The translations under genes and the position numbers were made by a program. The notes under the pieces were generated by a model. It worked only from the letters and a program-made list of their open reading frames with translations. It did not search any database and was not told where the DNA came from. Below, piece by piece: positions 1 to 7,014 of a stretch of DNA of 9,925 nt (within the stretch, counting starts at the first letter, position 1; each line of letters begins with the position of its first letter). The stretch is from contig QNEM01000056.1 of NCBI GenBank assembly GCA_003645215.1, forward strand, positions 1 to 9,925, written 5' to 3'. The DNA is from Gammaproteobacteria bacterium (GTDB lineage: Bacteria; Pseudomonadota; Gammaproteobacteria; Eutrophobiales; Eutrophobiaceae).

Positions 1-29
1 AGGATGAAATTGAATGTAAATCGCAACAT
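1..29 (-). CDS. Possible 5' end of a divergent gene, perhaps mrcA/ponA (partial)
   Basis: Reading leftward from 29, an ATG opens a frame that begins MLRFTFNFI and runs off the left edge. An in-frame TGA lies just upstream (45-47), with no other start between it and the ATG, so this is the only ATG start available in that frame. A basic, then hydrophobic, N-terminus would suit a bitopic membrane protein. In many gammaproteobacteria the gene divergent from pilM is mrcA/ponA, encoding penicillin-binding protein 1A, and that is the only reason for the suggested identity. No good Shine-Dalgarno is visible, and nine codons cannot prove a gene. It could be chance. Confidence 0.28.
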
Positions 30-76
30 ATTGTGTAGTCTAACTCAGAAATATCCTAGATATATGGCTTTTTCAG

Positions 77-106
77 TTTATAAAGTTATTAATGTAATAC
101 TTTAAA
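77..106 (-). promoter_or_regulatory. Weak candidate promoter for the divergent gene
   Basis: On the minus strand TATAAA (82 to 77) could serve as a -10 element (5 of 6 matches), preceded by TTTAAA (106 to 101) at 18 nt as a poor -35. It would give a leader of roughly 40 nt before the ATG at 29. The region is very AT-rich, so such matches are cheap. Confidence 0.15.
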
Positions 107-122
107 TAATGCAAAAAAGTAT

Positions 123-151
123 TTGTTTTTTAAGTTTTCGTTGGCTATAGT
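123..151 (+). promoter_or_regulatory. Candidate sigma70 promoter of the pil operon
   Basis: TTGTTT (123-128) and TATAGT (146-151) are separated by exactly 17 nt. The -10 matches consensus at 5 of 6 positions and the -35 keeps the TTG core. Transcription would start near 158, giving a leader of about 60 nt before the GTG of pilM. It is the best-spaced candidate I found in the upstream region. TTGGCA (151-156) has no good -10 partner. Confidence 0.4.
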
Positions 152-218
152 TGGCAGAAGTACTTAATGTTGTTTATGTGTAAGCCATATAACTCTGTGA
201 CAATAAAAGGAAAAAGTC

Positions 219-1277
219 GTGTTGTTTAAGAAAAAATCTAAACCACTATTGGGTATCGATATTACTGCAACTGCGATCAAGTTACTTGAGTTGAGTAAGA
301 GCGGTAACAAATACCGTATTGAAAGTTACTCTGTTGAACCGCTTCCTGCAAATTCTGTTGTCGAAAAAAATATTGCTGATGCAGATGTTGTCGGGGAGGC
401 AATCGGAAAGGCTGTTAAAAAATCCGGCACGCGCACCAAACTAGGCGCGGCAGCAGTTGCTGGTTCTGCAGTAATTACGAAAGTAATCACCATGCCGGCA
501 GATCTTTCTGATGAGGATATGGAAAGTCAGATACAGCTAGAGGCTGATCAATATATCCCCTTCCCACTTGAAGAAGTCAGTATGGACTTTGAAGTTATGG
601 GTCCGACCGAAGGAAGTGAGGGCCAGGTGGATGTGTTGCTTGCAGCATCAAGAAGTGAGAATGTCGATTTGCGGATTGCTGCACTTGAGGTGGGTGGTCT
701 GGAGGCAAAGGTTGTCGATGTTGAGGCCTTTGCTTTGGAAAATACCGTGGCAATGATGGCACAGGAATTATTCGGTGGAGGAGAAGGTCAGGTTATAGCT
801 GTGGCCGATGTCGGTTCTGCAGTGACTACCTTCAGCGTTCTGGAAAATCTGAAAATAATTTATTCAAGAGAGCAGGCTTTCGGTGGTGCACAGTTAACAG
901 AAGATATACAGCGTCGCTATGGGCTTTCTTACGAAGAAGCAGGCCTGGCAAAAAAACAGGGTGGTTTACCTGACAATTATGAGCCGGAAGTCCTGGAACC
1001 ATTCAAGGAGTCTATGGCACAACAGATAAGTCGTGCACAACAATTCTTTTTTTCATCCAGCGCAATTGCACAAATTGACCACCTGATACTTGCCGGAGGT
1101 TGTGCCTCCATTGATGGTATCTCGGATATTGTTGAGGCTGCAGTAGGTGTGTCGACTATTGTCGCAAACCCTTTTGCAAATATGTCTCTGTCATCAAAAA
1201 TACCTGCCCAGGCGTTGAGTAATGATGCCCCATCGTTGATGGTTTCATGTGGATTAGCCTTAAGGAGTTTTGACTAA
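219..1277 (+). CDS. pilM: Type IV pilus assembly protein PilM (actin-like, cytoplasmic)
   Basis: PilM is the cytoplasmic, FtsA/actin-like ATP-binding subunit of the type IV pilus alignment complex and docks on the N-terminus of PilN. The 352-residue product has the family's usual length. Visible landmarks are the phosphate-1 strand GIDITATAIKLLEL (12-25), the PilM-typical QYIPFPLEEV (111-120), VVDVEAFAL (165-173), the second phosphate loop ADVGSAVTTFSV (196-207), the adenosine-side LILAGG (289-294) and a C-terminal SLMVSCGLALR. There is no signal peptide or membrane segment. The start is GTG, preceded by AAGGA about 7 nt upstream. It is the first gene of pilMNOPQ, and its TAA overlaps the pilN ATG by one base. 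The identification is firm from sequence and context. Confidence 0.97.
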   Translation: MLFKKKSKPLLGIDITATAIKLLELSKSGNKYRIESYSVEPLPANSVVEKNIADADVVGEAIGKAVKKSGTRTKLGAAAVAGSAVITKVITMPADLSDEDMESQIQLEADQYIPFPLEEVSMDFEVMGPTEGSEGQVDVLLAASRSENVDLRIAALEVGGLEAKVVDVEAFALENTVAMMAQELFGGGEGQVIAVADVGSAVTTFSVLENLKIIYSREQAFGGAQLTEDIQRRYGLSYEEAGLAKKQGGLPDNYEPEVLEPFKESMAQQISRAQQFFFSSSAIAQIDHLILAGGCASIDGISDIVEAAVGVSTIVANPFANMSLSSKIPAQALSNDAPSLMVSCGLALRSFD

Positions 1278-1846
1278 TGGCCAAAATTAATCTACTCCCC
1301 TGGAGAGAGGAGCTTCGCAAAGAACGTCAACAAGCGTTCTACACTACGATAGGTGTTTTTGCCGTATTAACGCTCTGTATATGGGGGGCATTCCACTTTT
1401 ACAATACTCTGCGTATTGATTATCAGGTATCACGAAATGATTTTATAAATGTTGAGATAGTCAAACTCGAGAAGAAGATTGAAGAAATTAAACGTCTCGA
1501 AAAAGAAAAGAAAAGGTTGAAGGCACGTATTGATGCTATTGAACGATTGCAGGGTAATCGCCCGCTGATTGTGCATCTTTTTGATGAGATGGTGACGAGT
1601 CTGCCCGAAGGTGTGAGTATCAAGTCAGTAAAACAAAAAGGTCCGTCAATTACTATTAGTGGTGTGGCCCAGTCGAATGCCAGAGTATCTTCATTTATGA
1701 GAAAACTGAAAGCATCTGCATGGCTGGGGGATCCCCAGCTTGATGTGATTCAGGCACAAAATGAACAAGGGCAGCGGGTAAGCAATTTCACCATGCGTTT
1801 TAATCAGGTGATACCGAAGGCATCTACTGAGGAGGATGACGCATGA
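1277..1846 (+). CDS. pilN: Type IV pilus inner-membrane protein PilN
   Basis: PilN is a bitopic inner-membrane protein. Its cytoplasmic tip binds PilM, and its periplasmic part pairs with PilO. The 189-residue product begins with the diagnostic PilM-binding motif INLLPWRE (4-11). One membrane segment follows (about 21-42), then a charged coiled coil rich in Glu, Lys and Arg (about 55-92), and a ferredoxin-like periplasmic domain that includes LPEGVSIKSV (109-118). The ATG is chosen because it overlaps the pilM stop (TAATG) and has AAGGAG 9 nt upstream. The tail is acidic (STEEDDA). The TGA overlaps the pilO ATG by four bases, so translation is probably coupled. Confidence 0.96.
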   Translation: MAKINLLPWREELRKERQQAFYTTIGVFAVLTLCIWGAFHFYNTLRIDYQVSRNDFINVEIVKLEKKIEEIKRLEKEKKRLKARIDAIERLQGNRPLIVHLFDEMVTSLPEGVSIKSVKQKGPSITISGVAQSNARVSSFMRKLKASAWLGDPQLDVIQAQNEQGQRVSNFTMRFNQVIPKASTEEDDA

Positions 1847-2427
1847 CCTTAGATGAACTAAACAGTCTTGATCCACAGAATATTGGATCCTGGCCACTAC
1901 CCATAAGGGCAGTCGTCGTAGCTGTGGTTTGTGCAGCGATTGCATATGGAACCTGGAGCCAGGATATAAAGCTGCAATTAGAAGAGCTTGCGAAAGTAGA
2001 ACAGGAAGAAATCAGCCTGAAAGAGACTTTTGAAATCAAGCAGAGAAAGGCCGCTAATCTGAATGCCTTGAAAGAACAATTGGCTGAGATGAAACAGTCA
2101 TTTGGTGACATGATCAGGCAATTGCCTGATCAAACGGAGGTTGCCGGGCTTATCGTTGATATTTCGCAGACAGGTCTTGCGGCGGGTCTGGAATTCGAAT
2201 TGTTTAAACCTGGCGGTGAAAAACCGGCCGAATTCTATTCTGAGTTGCCAATTTCAATACGGGTTATTGGTGGTTACCATCAATTGGGGGAATTTGTTAG
2301 CGGCATAGCGGCATTACCCAGAATTGTGACTACACATAACATCACTATCACGAGACAAAAAGGTAATAAACTGGTTATGGATGCAACAGCCAAGACCTAC
2401 CGTGCACTGGACGAAGACGACTCATGA
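1843..2427 (+). CDS. pilO: Type IV pilus inner-membrane protein PilO
   Basis: PilO forms a heterodimer with PilN in the inner membrane and helps set pilus alignment and dynamics. The 194-residue product has the same plan as PilN. It has a short cytoplasmic tail with the PilO-typical NIGSWP (13-18), a membrane segment (about 20-37), a coiled coil (about 42-88) and a periplasmic domain. That domain contains the family block FELFKPGGE (118-126), FYSELPISI (131-139), GGYHQLGEFVSGIAALPRIV (143-162) and a final beta strand. A strong GAGGAGG Shine-Dalgarno sits 7 nt before the ATG, inside the end of pilN. The stop overlaps the pilP start as ATGA. Confidence 0.95.
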   Translation: MTLDELNSLDPQNIGSWPLPIRAVVVAVVCAAIAYGTWSQDIKLQLEELAKVEQEEISLKETFEIKQRKAANLNALKEQLAEMKQSFGDMIRQLPDQTEVAGLIVDISQTGLAAGLEFELFKPGGEKPAEFYSELPISIRVIGGYHQLGEFVSGIAALPRIVTTHNITITRQKGNKLVMDATAKTYRALDEDDS

Positions 2428-3005
2428 TAACTTTATTTCGGTTTAAGGCCATCTTGAAATCCATATGGATAACAGGTTTCTTATCTACATTCCTGCTTTT
2501 GAGTGGGTGTGTCTCAACAGATATCAGTGATCTGGATCAATATGTCCAGGAAACCCTGGCGAGGCCGGGAGGCAGAATAGAGCCTTTACCGGAGATTAAG
2601 CCTTATGAGGCCTATGCTTACCAGTCTGCAGAAGATGATGCGCGTGATCCCTTTGTTTTGTTTTACGCACCAAGTGAAGACACTGCGTTAATACAAGAGA
2701 AGGATAGCGGATTAACAGAAGAAATGGAGAATGAGATAAAACATCGCAATAAGGAAGAGTTAGAACAATTTGAACTCGATAGTCTGCGCATGGTTGGGAC
2801 CATGGAGAATGAAGATTCTCAATGGGGCATCATACAAGATCCGGAGGGATCCGTTCACAGAATTAGAGTTGGAAATTATATGGGTCGTAATACAGGAAAG
2901 ATATTGAATGTTTTTGAAGACAAGATAGAACTCAGGGAGATCGTCAGGAACAGCCAGGGACGATGGGAAGAACGTCAGGCAGCAATTGCGTTGGAAGAAC
3001 AATGA
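2424..3005 (+). CDS. pilP: Type IV pilus assembly lipoprotein PilP
   Basis: PilP is a periplasmic lipoprotein that bridges the PilN/PilO dimer to the N0 domain of the PilQ secretin. The 193-residue product starts with a lipoprotein signal: basic residues R6, K8 and K12, a hydrophobic run, then the lipobox LSGC with the lipidated cysteine at 29. The N-terminal linker carries the PilP signature LARPGGRIEPLPEIKPYEAY (45-64) followed by RDPF. A Glu- and Lys-rich low-complexity linker covers about 85-117. The C-terminal beta-sandwich (about 119-191) includes MVGTM, VHRIRVGNYMGRNTGKI and GRWEER. Residue +2 after the cysteine is Val, so there is no Asp inner-membrane retention signal. The start overlaps pilO by ATGA and lacks a strong Shine-Dalgarno, which suggests translational coupling. 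Confidence 0.95.
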   Translation: MITLFRFKAILKSIWITGFLSTFLLLSGCVSTDISDLDQYVQETLARPGGRIEPLPEIKPYEAYAYQSAEDDARDPFVLFYAPSEDTALIQEKDSGLTEEMENEIKHRNKEELEQFELDSLRMVGTMENEDSQWGIIQDPEGSVHRIRVGNYMGRNTGKILNVFEDKIELREIVRNSQGRWEERQAAIALEEQ

Positions 3006-3013
3006 ATAGAATC

Positions 3014-3019
3014 AGAGGG
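3014..3019 (+). promoter_or_regulatory. Ribosome binding site favouring the pilQ start at 3026
   Basis: AGAGGG lies 6 nt before ATG 3026. The other in-frame starts are poorer. ATG 2963 is well inside pilP, ATG 3002 overlaps the pilP stop with only GGAAG close by, and ATG 3074 has no well-placed purine run. This site is the main reason for the start chosen. Confidence 0.5.
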
Positions 3020-3025
3020 TGGCAC

Positions 3026-5197
3026 ATGATGACTGCGAATCAAATTAACAGCAAAGATAGGGGTATACAGGCAATGACTAAGCGTATCAGTCATATCGTT
3101 ACTAAATTCTTCAGTTTAGTGGTTTTATTTGCTATAGCAGGATTCACTGCAACTGTACAAGCGGCGACACTGGACAATATCAGCTATTCCGTCTTGCCGG
3201 GCGAAAGGGTGCAATTGCAAATTGAGTTATCCGAACCCATGGAGGGAGAACCTCTGAATTTCACAATCGATAACCCGGCCAGGATTGCGCTGGATTTTCC
3301 AAATACACAGCTTGGTGCTGTCCAAAAGAGCCAATCCATTGATGTGGGTGTGGCCCACAGCGTTTCTGCAGTTGAGGCAGCTGGCAGGACACGCGTTGTA
3401 CTTAATCTTGTGAACTCAGTTCCCTATGAAATTGATGTACAGGGGAGTTCAGTGATAGTAACGCTTGGTGTTAATGATGTAATTGTAGCTGATGCCCTGA
3501 GAGGAGGTGCTCCATCTTCTTTATTAAGTACGAATAATGCTGGTGGTACAAGCTCAAGTATAGAAGGTATCGATTTTAGAAGGGGCGATGATGGTGAAGG
3601 TCGGGTCATCGTTACCTTGTCTGATCCTTCTATCAGCGTAGATATGAATCAGGTAGGTGGCAAAATAGTGCTAGATTTTATTGGCGCCGCACTTCCTGGT
3701 GAGTTGGACAGAAAGCTTGATGTGGTTGATTTTGCCACTCCAGTCAAGGAGATTGATACAAAAGGCAGTAACAATGGTACCCGAATGATGATTTCGACGA
3801 CTGCCCAGCAATATGACCATCTGGCTTATCAGTCAGATAATACTTTTATTGTTGAAGTACGTCCCCTGAGTGAACAGGAGCAAGAAACCAGAAAAGAAAA
3901 AGCTGGTTTCACAGGCGAGCGTCTGTCCCTGAATTTTCAGGACATTGAAGTGCGTGCAGTATTGCAGTTGATTGCTGATTTCACAGGATTAAATATGGTG
4001 GCCAGTGATACTGTAGGCGGAAATGTGACATTACGTTTGAAGAATGTTCCGTGGGATCAGGCATTAGACATTATATTGAAGGCAAAAGGTCTGGGGATGA
4101 GGCAAATTGATAATGTCATCATGGTGGCTCCAAATGCAGAGATTGCTGCACGTGAGCAACTGGAACTTGAATCTTCAAGACAAGTCGAGGAGCTGGCTCC
4201 TCTGTATACCGAATTTATTCAGGTTAATTATGCCAAGGCAGGTGATCTCGCCGATTTGATTAAGGCTGATGAAAATAACCTGCTCTCCGAACGTGGTAGC
4301 GTGACCATAGATGTTCGCACCAATACACTGATCATTCAGGACATCACGGCAAGTCTTGAGAGCATCAGGGAGATGTTGGCGAAACTCGATATCCCTATAC
4401 GGCAGGTTCTCATAGAGTCTCGCATAGTGAATGCGGATGAAAATTTTGCCAAGGATCTTGGTGTCAGGTTTGGTTACGCTAAGAATACAAAACAGGGCAA
4501 TGCGGTTACAAGAGAAGATATTGGCCCTAATCCAAGAGATCCGGTAGCGATTTTTACTGGCTCAGAGGAAGGCAATGTTGATGGCACTGGTGGTACTGCA
4601 AGAGATGGTATCGAAAACCTGCTTGTTGATCTGCCGGCATTGGCCAGTGGCGCAGGTGCATCATTGATTGTCGGCAAGATAGGCTCTTATCTCCTGCAAC
4701 TTGAACTCACAGCTTTGGTAGCTGAGGGGCGCGGTGAAGATATCGCAAGTCCAAAGGTGATCACATCGAACCAGAGTACAGCGATTATCGAATCTGGTGT
4801 CGAGATTCCCTATCAGGAAGCTTCATCAAGTGGTGCAACAACAACGGCATTCAAGAAAGCGGTATTATCACTTGAGGTGACGCCCCAAATCACACCAGAT
4901 GATCGCGTGTTACTCGATTTAAGTGTTTCTCAGGATTCCCCTGGCTTACCGGTGGTTGGTGGTATACCAATTAATACACGTAGAGTGGAAACACAGGTAC
5001 TGGTTGATAATGGTGAAACGGTGGTCTTGGGTGGTGTCTATACACGTAATGAAACGAACGCCGTTGAAAGGGTGCCTTTCTTTGGTGATTTGCCCTATGT
5101 TGGTTTCCTCTTCAAAAGATCATCAACAAGTGAAACCAAATCTGAGTTACTTATCTTCGTGACACCAAAAATATTGAAGGAAAGTCTTAAAATATAA
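3026..5197 (+). CDS. pilQ: Type IV pilus secretin PilQ
   Basis: PilQ forms the outer-membrane secretin ring through which the pilus, and in competent species DNA, passes. From ATG 3026 the product is 723 residues, normal for PilQ. Domains in order: a signal peptide (positive MTKRIS stretch, hydrophobic FFSLVVLFAIAGF, likely cleavage after VQA near 46); two peptidoglycan-binding AMIN domains (about 48-150 and 178-280) joined by a Gly/Ser/Asn-rich linker; the STN/N0 domain (about 299-370, LSLNFQDIEVRAVLQLIADF); an N1 domain (about 392-457); and the secretin domain (about 549-717), with the signature VPFFGDLPYVGFLFKR near 683-698 and LLIFVTPKIL close to the end. The exact start is uncertain: 3002 overlaps the pilP stop as ATGA, and 3074 would give a more conventional signal peptide. 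It is the last gene of the operon, followed by a terminator. Confidence 0.96.
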   Translation: MMTANQINSKDRGIQAMTKRISHIVTKFFSLVVLFAIAGFTATVQAATLDNISYSVLPGERVQLQIELSEPMEGEPLNFTIDNPARIALDFPNTQLGAVQKSQSIDVGVAHSVSAVEAAGRTRVVLNLVNSVPYEIDVQGSSVIVTLGVNDVIVADALRGGAPSSLLSTNNAGGTSSSIEGIDFRRGDDGEGRVIVTLSDPSISVDMNQVGGKIVLDFIGAALPGELDRKLDVVDFATPVKEIDTKGSNNGTRMMISTTAQQYDHLAYQSDNTFIVEVRPLSEQEQETRKEKAGFTGERLSLNFQDIEVRAVLQLIADFTGLNMVASDTVGGNVTLRLKNVPWDQALDIILKAKGLGMRQIDNVIMVAPNAEIAAREQLELESSRQVEELAPLYTEFIQVNYAKAGDLADLIKADENNLLSERGSVTIDVRTNTLIIQDITASLESIREMLAKLDIPIRQVLIESRIVNADENFAKDLGVRFGYAKNTKQGNAVTREDIGPNPRDPVAIFTGSEEGNVDGTGGTARDGIENLLVDLPALASGAGASLIVGKIGSYLLQLELTALVAEGRGEDIASPKVITSNQSTAIIESGVEIPYQEASSSGATTTAFKKAVLSLEVTPQITPDDRVLLDLSVSQDSPGLPVVGGIPINTRRVETQVLVDNGETVVLGGVYTRNETNAVERVPFFGDLPYVGFLFKRSSTSETKSELLIFVTPKILKESLKI

Positions 5198-5225
5198 AGA
5201 CCAGGTAACACCTTAAAAATATCTA

Positions 5226-5255
5226 AAAAGGATTTGGCCTAAAAGGATGTGGCAG
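5226..5255 (+). repeat. Imperfect 15-bp tandem direct repeat at the terminator
   Basis: AAAAGGATTTGGCCT (5226-5240) is followed directly by AAAAGGATGTGGCAG (5241-5255), matching at 12 of 15 positions. The second copy is the 5' arm of the terminator stem, so the first copy looks like a duplicated, less well matched arm. No function is implied. Confidence 0.45.
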
Positions 5256-5274
5256 AAATGTCACGTCCTTTTTT
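5241..5274 (+). terminator. Rho-independent terminator of the pil operon
   Basis: The 14-nt arm AAAAGGATGTGGCA (5241-5254) pairs with TGTCACGTCCTTTT (5259-5272) around a GAAA tetraloop, with two G-T wobbles and no mismatch. A run of T residues follows (5269-5274, then GTTTT). It starts 44 nt after the pilQ stop, so it separates the pil operon from aroK. Confidence 0.9.
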
Positions 5275-5296
5275 GTTTTCTGTTTATAGCTTATCC

Positions 5297-5323
5297 TTGC
5301 TTATGGTTTTTCTTGTTTATAAT
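5297..5323 (+). promoter_or_regulatory. Candidate promoter for aroK-aroB-dgt
   Basis: A perfect TATAAT lies at 5318-5323. The upstream partner is poor: TTGCTT (5297-5302) at a short 15-nt spacing is the best TTG-containing choice. Transcription would begin near 5330, about 55 nt before the aroK TTG. The position, just after the pilQ terminator and before aroK, supports a promoter here, but the -35 assignment is weak. Confidence 0.45.
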
Positions 5324-5384
5324 TGATCCTGGGGAAATTCATTCTTGACCTGTTTTTATGATTCGTAGCTGCTGAGTACTCAAA

Positions 5385-5897
5385 TTGAAATTAACATCTA
5401 ACATATTTTTAATCGGGCCCATGGGCACCGGCAAGTCTACTATTGGAAAAAAACTGGCAAAGAAATCTTTGCAACAATTTTATGACTGTGATCATGAGAT
5501 CGAGGATCGTACTGGCGCATCGATTAATCTTATATTCGAGATAGAGGGTGAAGAAGGTTTCCGCAAGAGAGAAGCACAACTTCTAGATGAGCTTACATCG
5601 ATGTCAAATATTGTGTTGGCAACGGGCGGTGGTGCAGTTCTGAATGAGGAAAATAGAGGGTATCTTTCTACAAGAGGGTTTGTTGTCTATCTTAAATCTG
5701 ATATCAATCAATTGTTAAAAAGAACGTCCAGAGACAGTAAAAGACCATTGTTGCAGAATTCCGAACCTGAAGCTGTGCTCAGAGAATTACTTGAAATACG
5801 CGGACCATTATATGAAGAAGTTGCTGATATGGTGATCGATACAGGTGGTCATTCTATCAATGATATAATTGCGCAGATAATGTCTGTTGAACACTAG
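5385..5897 (+). CDS. aroK: Shikimate kinase AroK
   Basis: AroK phosphorylates shikimate with ATP to give shikimate 3-phosphate in cytoplasmic chorismate synthesis. The 170-residue product matches the family in length. It shows the Walker A loop GPMGTGKS (11-18), the DxD pair D34/D36 (YDCD) that binds Mg and shikimate, R60 in GEEGFRKRE, the Walker B-like LATGGGAV (79-85), the lid arginine R120 in RDSKRPLL and R139 in RGPLYEE. The start is TTG. An in-frame TGA at 5373-5375 leaves no ATG or GTG upstream, and the first internal ATG (5421) would cut into the P-loop. Only a weak CTGAG precedes the TTG, so initiation may be inefficient. It is followed 5 nt later by aroB, a common pairing. Confidence 0.96.
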   Translation: MKLTSNIFLIGPMGTGKSTIGKKLAKKSLQQFYDCDHEIEDRTGASINLIFEIEGEEGFRKREAQLLDELTSMSNIVLATGGGAVLNEENRGYLSTRGFVVYLKSDINQLLKRTSRDSKRPLLQNSEPEAVLRELLEIRGPLYEEVADMVIDTGGHSINDIIAQIMSVEH

Positions 5898-5902
5898 AAC
5901 TA

Positions 5903-7012
5903 ATGAAAAAAATAATCGTAGAACTTGGTGAACGTAGTTATCCAATCTATGCAGGTAATGATCTGCTGGGTAAAGAAAACCTGTTCTCTGAAAATATCAA
6001 ATCCAGGCAAGTGATGGTTGTAAGCAACACAACCGTTGCACCTTTATACCTGGAAAAAGTCATGCAATCCCTGAAAGGTTTTGATACTGCATCAGTGATT
6101 CTTGAAGATGGCGAACAATACAAAACACTGGCTGCAGTCAATGACATTATTACTGCATTACTGGAAAAACGTTTTAGCAGGAACAGCTGCCTGGTGGCAT
6201 TAGGTGGCGGTGTCGTCGGTGACATTACCGGTTTCGCTGCGGCCTGTTATCAACGTGGCATAGACTTTGTTCAAATACCCACTACCGTTCTGGCACAGGT
6301 AGATTCATCGGTAGGAGGGAAAACCGGTGTTAATCATGCCGCGGGCAAAAACATGATCGGTGCATTCCATCAGCCACAAGCCGTAATCGCTGATACCTCG
6401 GTACTGGATACACTTGATGATAGAGAAGTCAGTGCAGGACTTGCCGAGGTCCTTAAGTATGGACTGATAAGAGATGCAGGATTTTTCGACTGGATAGAAG
6501 ATAATGTAGATTCATTAGTTAATCGTGAACCAGAAGCGCTTGCCTATATTATTGAACAATCCTGTAGCAACAAGGCAGATATTGTTGCAGAAGATGAAAG
6601 GGAATCCGGGGTTCGTGCACTACTTAATCTGGGTCACACATTTGGCCATGCCATTGAGACAGGTCTTGGTTATGGAACATGGCTACATGGAGAGGCCATT
6701 GCCCTGGGCATGTTGATGGCAGCAGATCTTTCCCGTCGTATGGGCTGGATTGAAAAAGAAGTATGTGAGCGCATAGAAAGCATGCTGCTTAAATTAAAGT
6801 TACCTGTGACATTGCCCGACAACTTCGATCCGGAAAAGATGCGCGAGTTAATGTCTGTCGATAAAAAAGCAAAAGATGGTGTGTTATTTTTGATCCTGTT
6901 AAAAGGTATTGGCGAAGCCGTGGTAACAGATGAATTTGATGAAGACTTGTTAATGGAAACATTAAACCACTTTGCCTCGAACAATAGCAGCTCTAGCGAA
7001 GGGAAGGGGTAA
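5903..7012 (+). CDS. aroB: 3-Dehydroquinate synthase AroB
   Basis: AroB converts DAHP to 3-dehydroquinate, the second step of the shikimate pathway, using NAD+ and a divalent metal (Zn or Co). The 369-residue product is close to the usual 360-370. Visible motifs are EDGEQYKT (68-75), the NAD-binding GGGVVGD (101-107), the substrate and cofactor block PTTVLAQVDSSVGGKTGVN (126-144), and KNMIGAFHQP (149-158). The metal ligands are E182 in AEVLKYG, a histidine in NLGHTFGHA (242-250; H245) and H262 in LHGEA. The Ser/Asn-rich C-terminal tail (NNSSSSEGKG) is not conserved in the family. It begins 5 nt after the aroK stop, and I see no real Shine-Dalgarno, which suggests coupling to aroK translation. 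Confidence 0.97.
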   Translation: MKKIIVELGERSYPIYAGNDLLGKENLFSENIKSRQVMVVSNTTVAPLYLEKVMQSLKGFDTASVILEDGEQYKTLAAVNDIITALLEKRFSRNSCLVALGGGVVGDITGFAAACYQRGIDFVQIPTTVLAQVDSSVGGKTGVNHAAGKNMIGAFHQPQAVIADTSVLDTLDDREVSAGLAEVLKYGLIRDAGFFDWIEDNVDSLVNREPEALAYIIEQSCSNKADIVAEDERESGVRALLNLGHTFGHAIETGLGYGTWLHGEAIALGMLMAADLSRRMGWIEKEVCERIESMLLKLKLPVTLPDNFDPEKMRELMSVDKKAKDGVLFLILLKGIGEAVVTDEFDEDLLMETLNHFASNNSSSSEGKG

Positions 7013-7014
7013 CA

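Larger units (their letters stand above)
61..191. repeat. Widely spaced 10-bp perfect inverted repeat
   Basis: TATATGGCTT at 61-70 is matched by its exact reverse complement AAGCCATATA at 182-191, separated by 111 nt. The right arm lies between the proposed pilM promoter and its ribosome binding site. The left arm is on the side of the possible divergent gene. The match is visible directly, but any regulatory role is inference. In AT-rich DNA of this length a 10-bp match by chance is uncommon but possible. Confidence 0.4.

Noticed and set aside
151..170. TTGGCAGAAG as part of a sigma54 promoter for pilM
   Set aside because: It has a TGGCA start but no TTGC-like -12 element at the required spacing.
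1824..2111. 95-codon minus-strand reading frame
   Set aside because: It is antisense to pilO and the end of pilN, with low-complexity Ser/Phe content typical of a shadow frame.
5345..5350. TTGACC as a -35 element close to aroK
   Set aside because: No acceptable -10 occurs 16-18 nt downstream. TATGAT (5357-5362) is far too near.
5421..5423. ATG 5421 as the aroK start
   Set aside because: It would remove the first strand and half of the ATP-binding P-loop.
6670..6984. 104-codon minus-strand reading frame
   Set aside because: It lies wholly within aroB in antisense, has no recognisable domain, and aroB is clearly the real gene.
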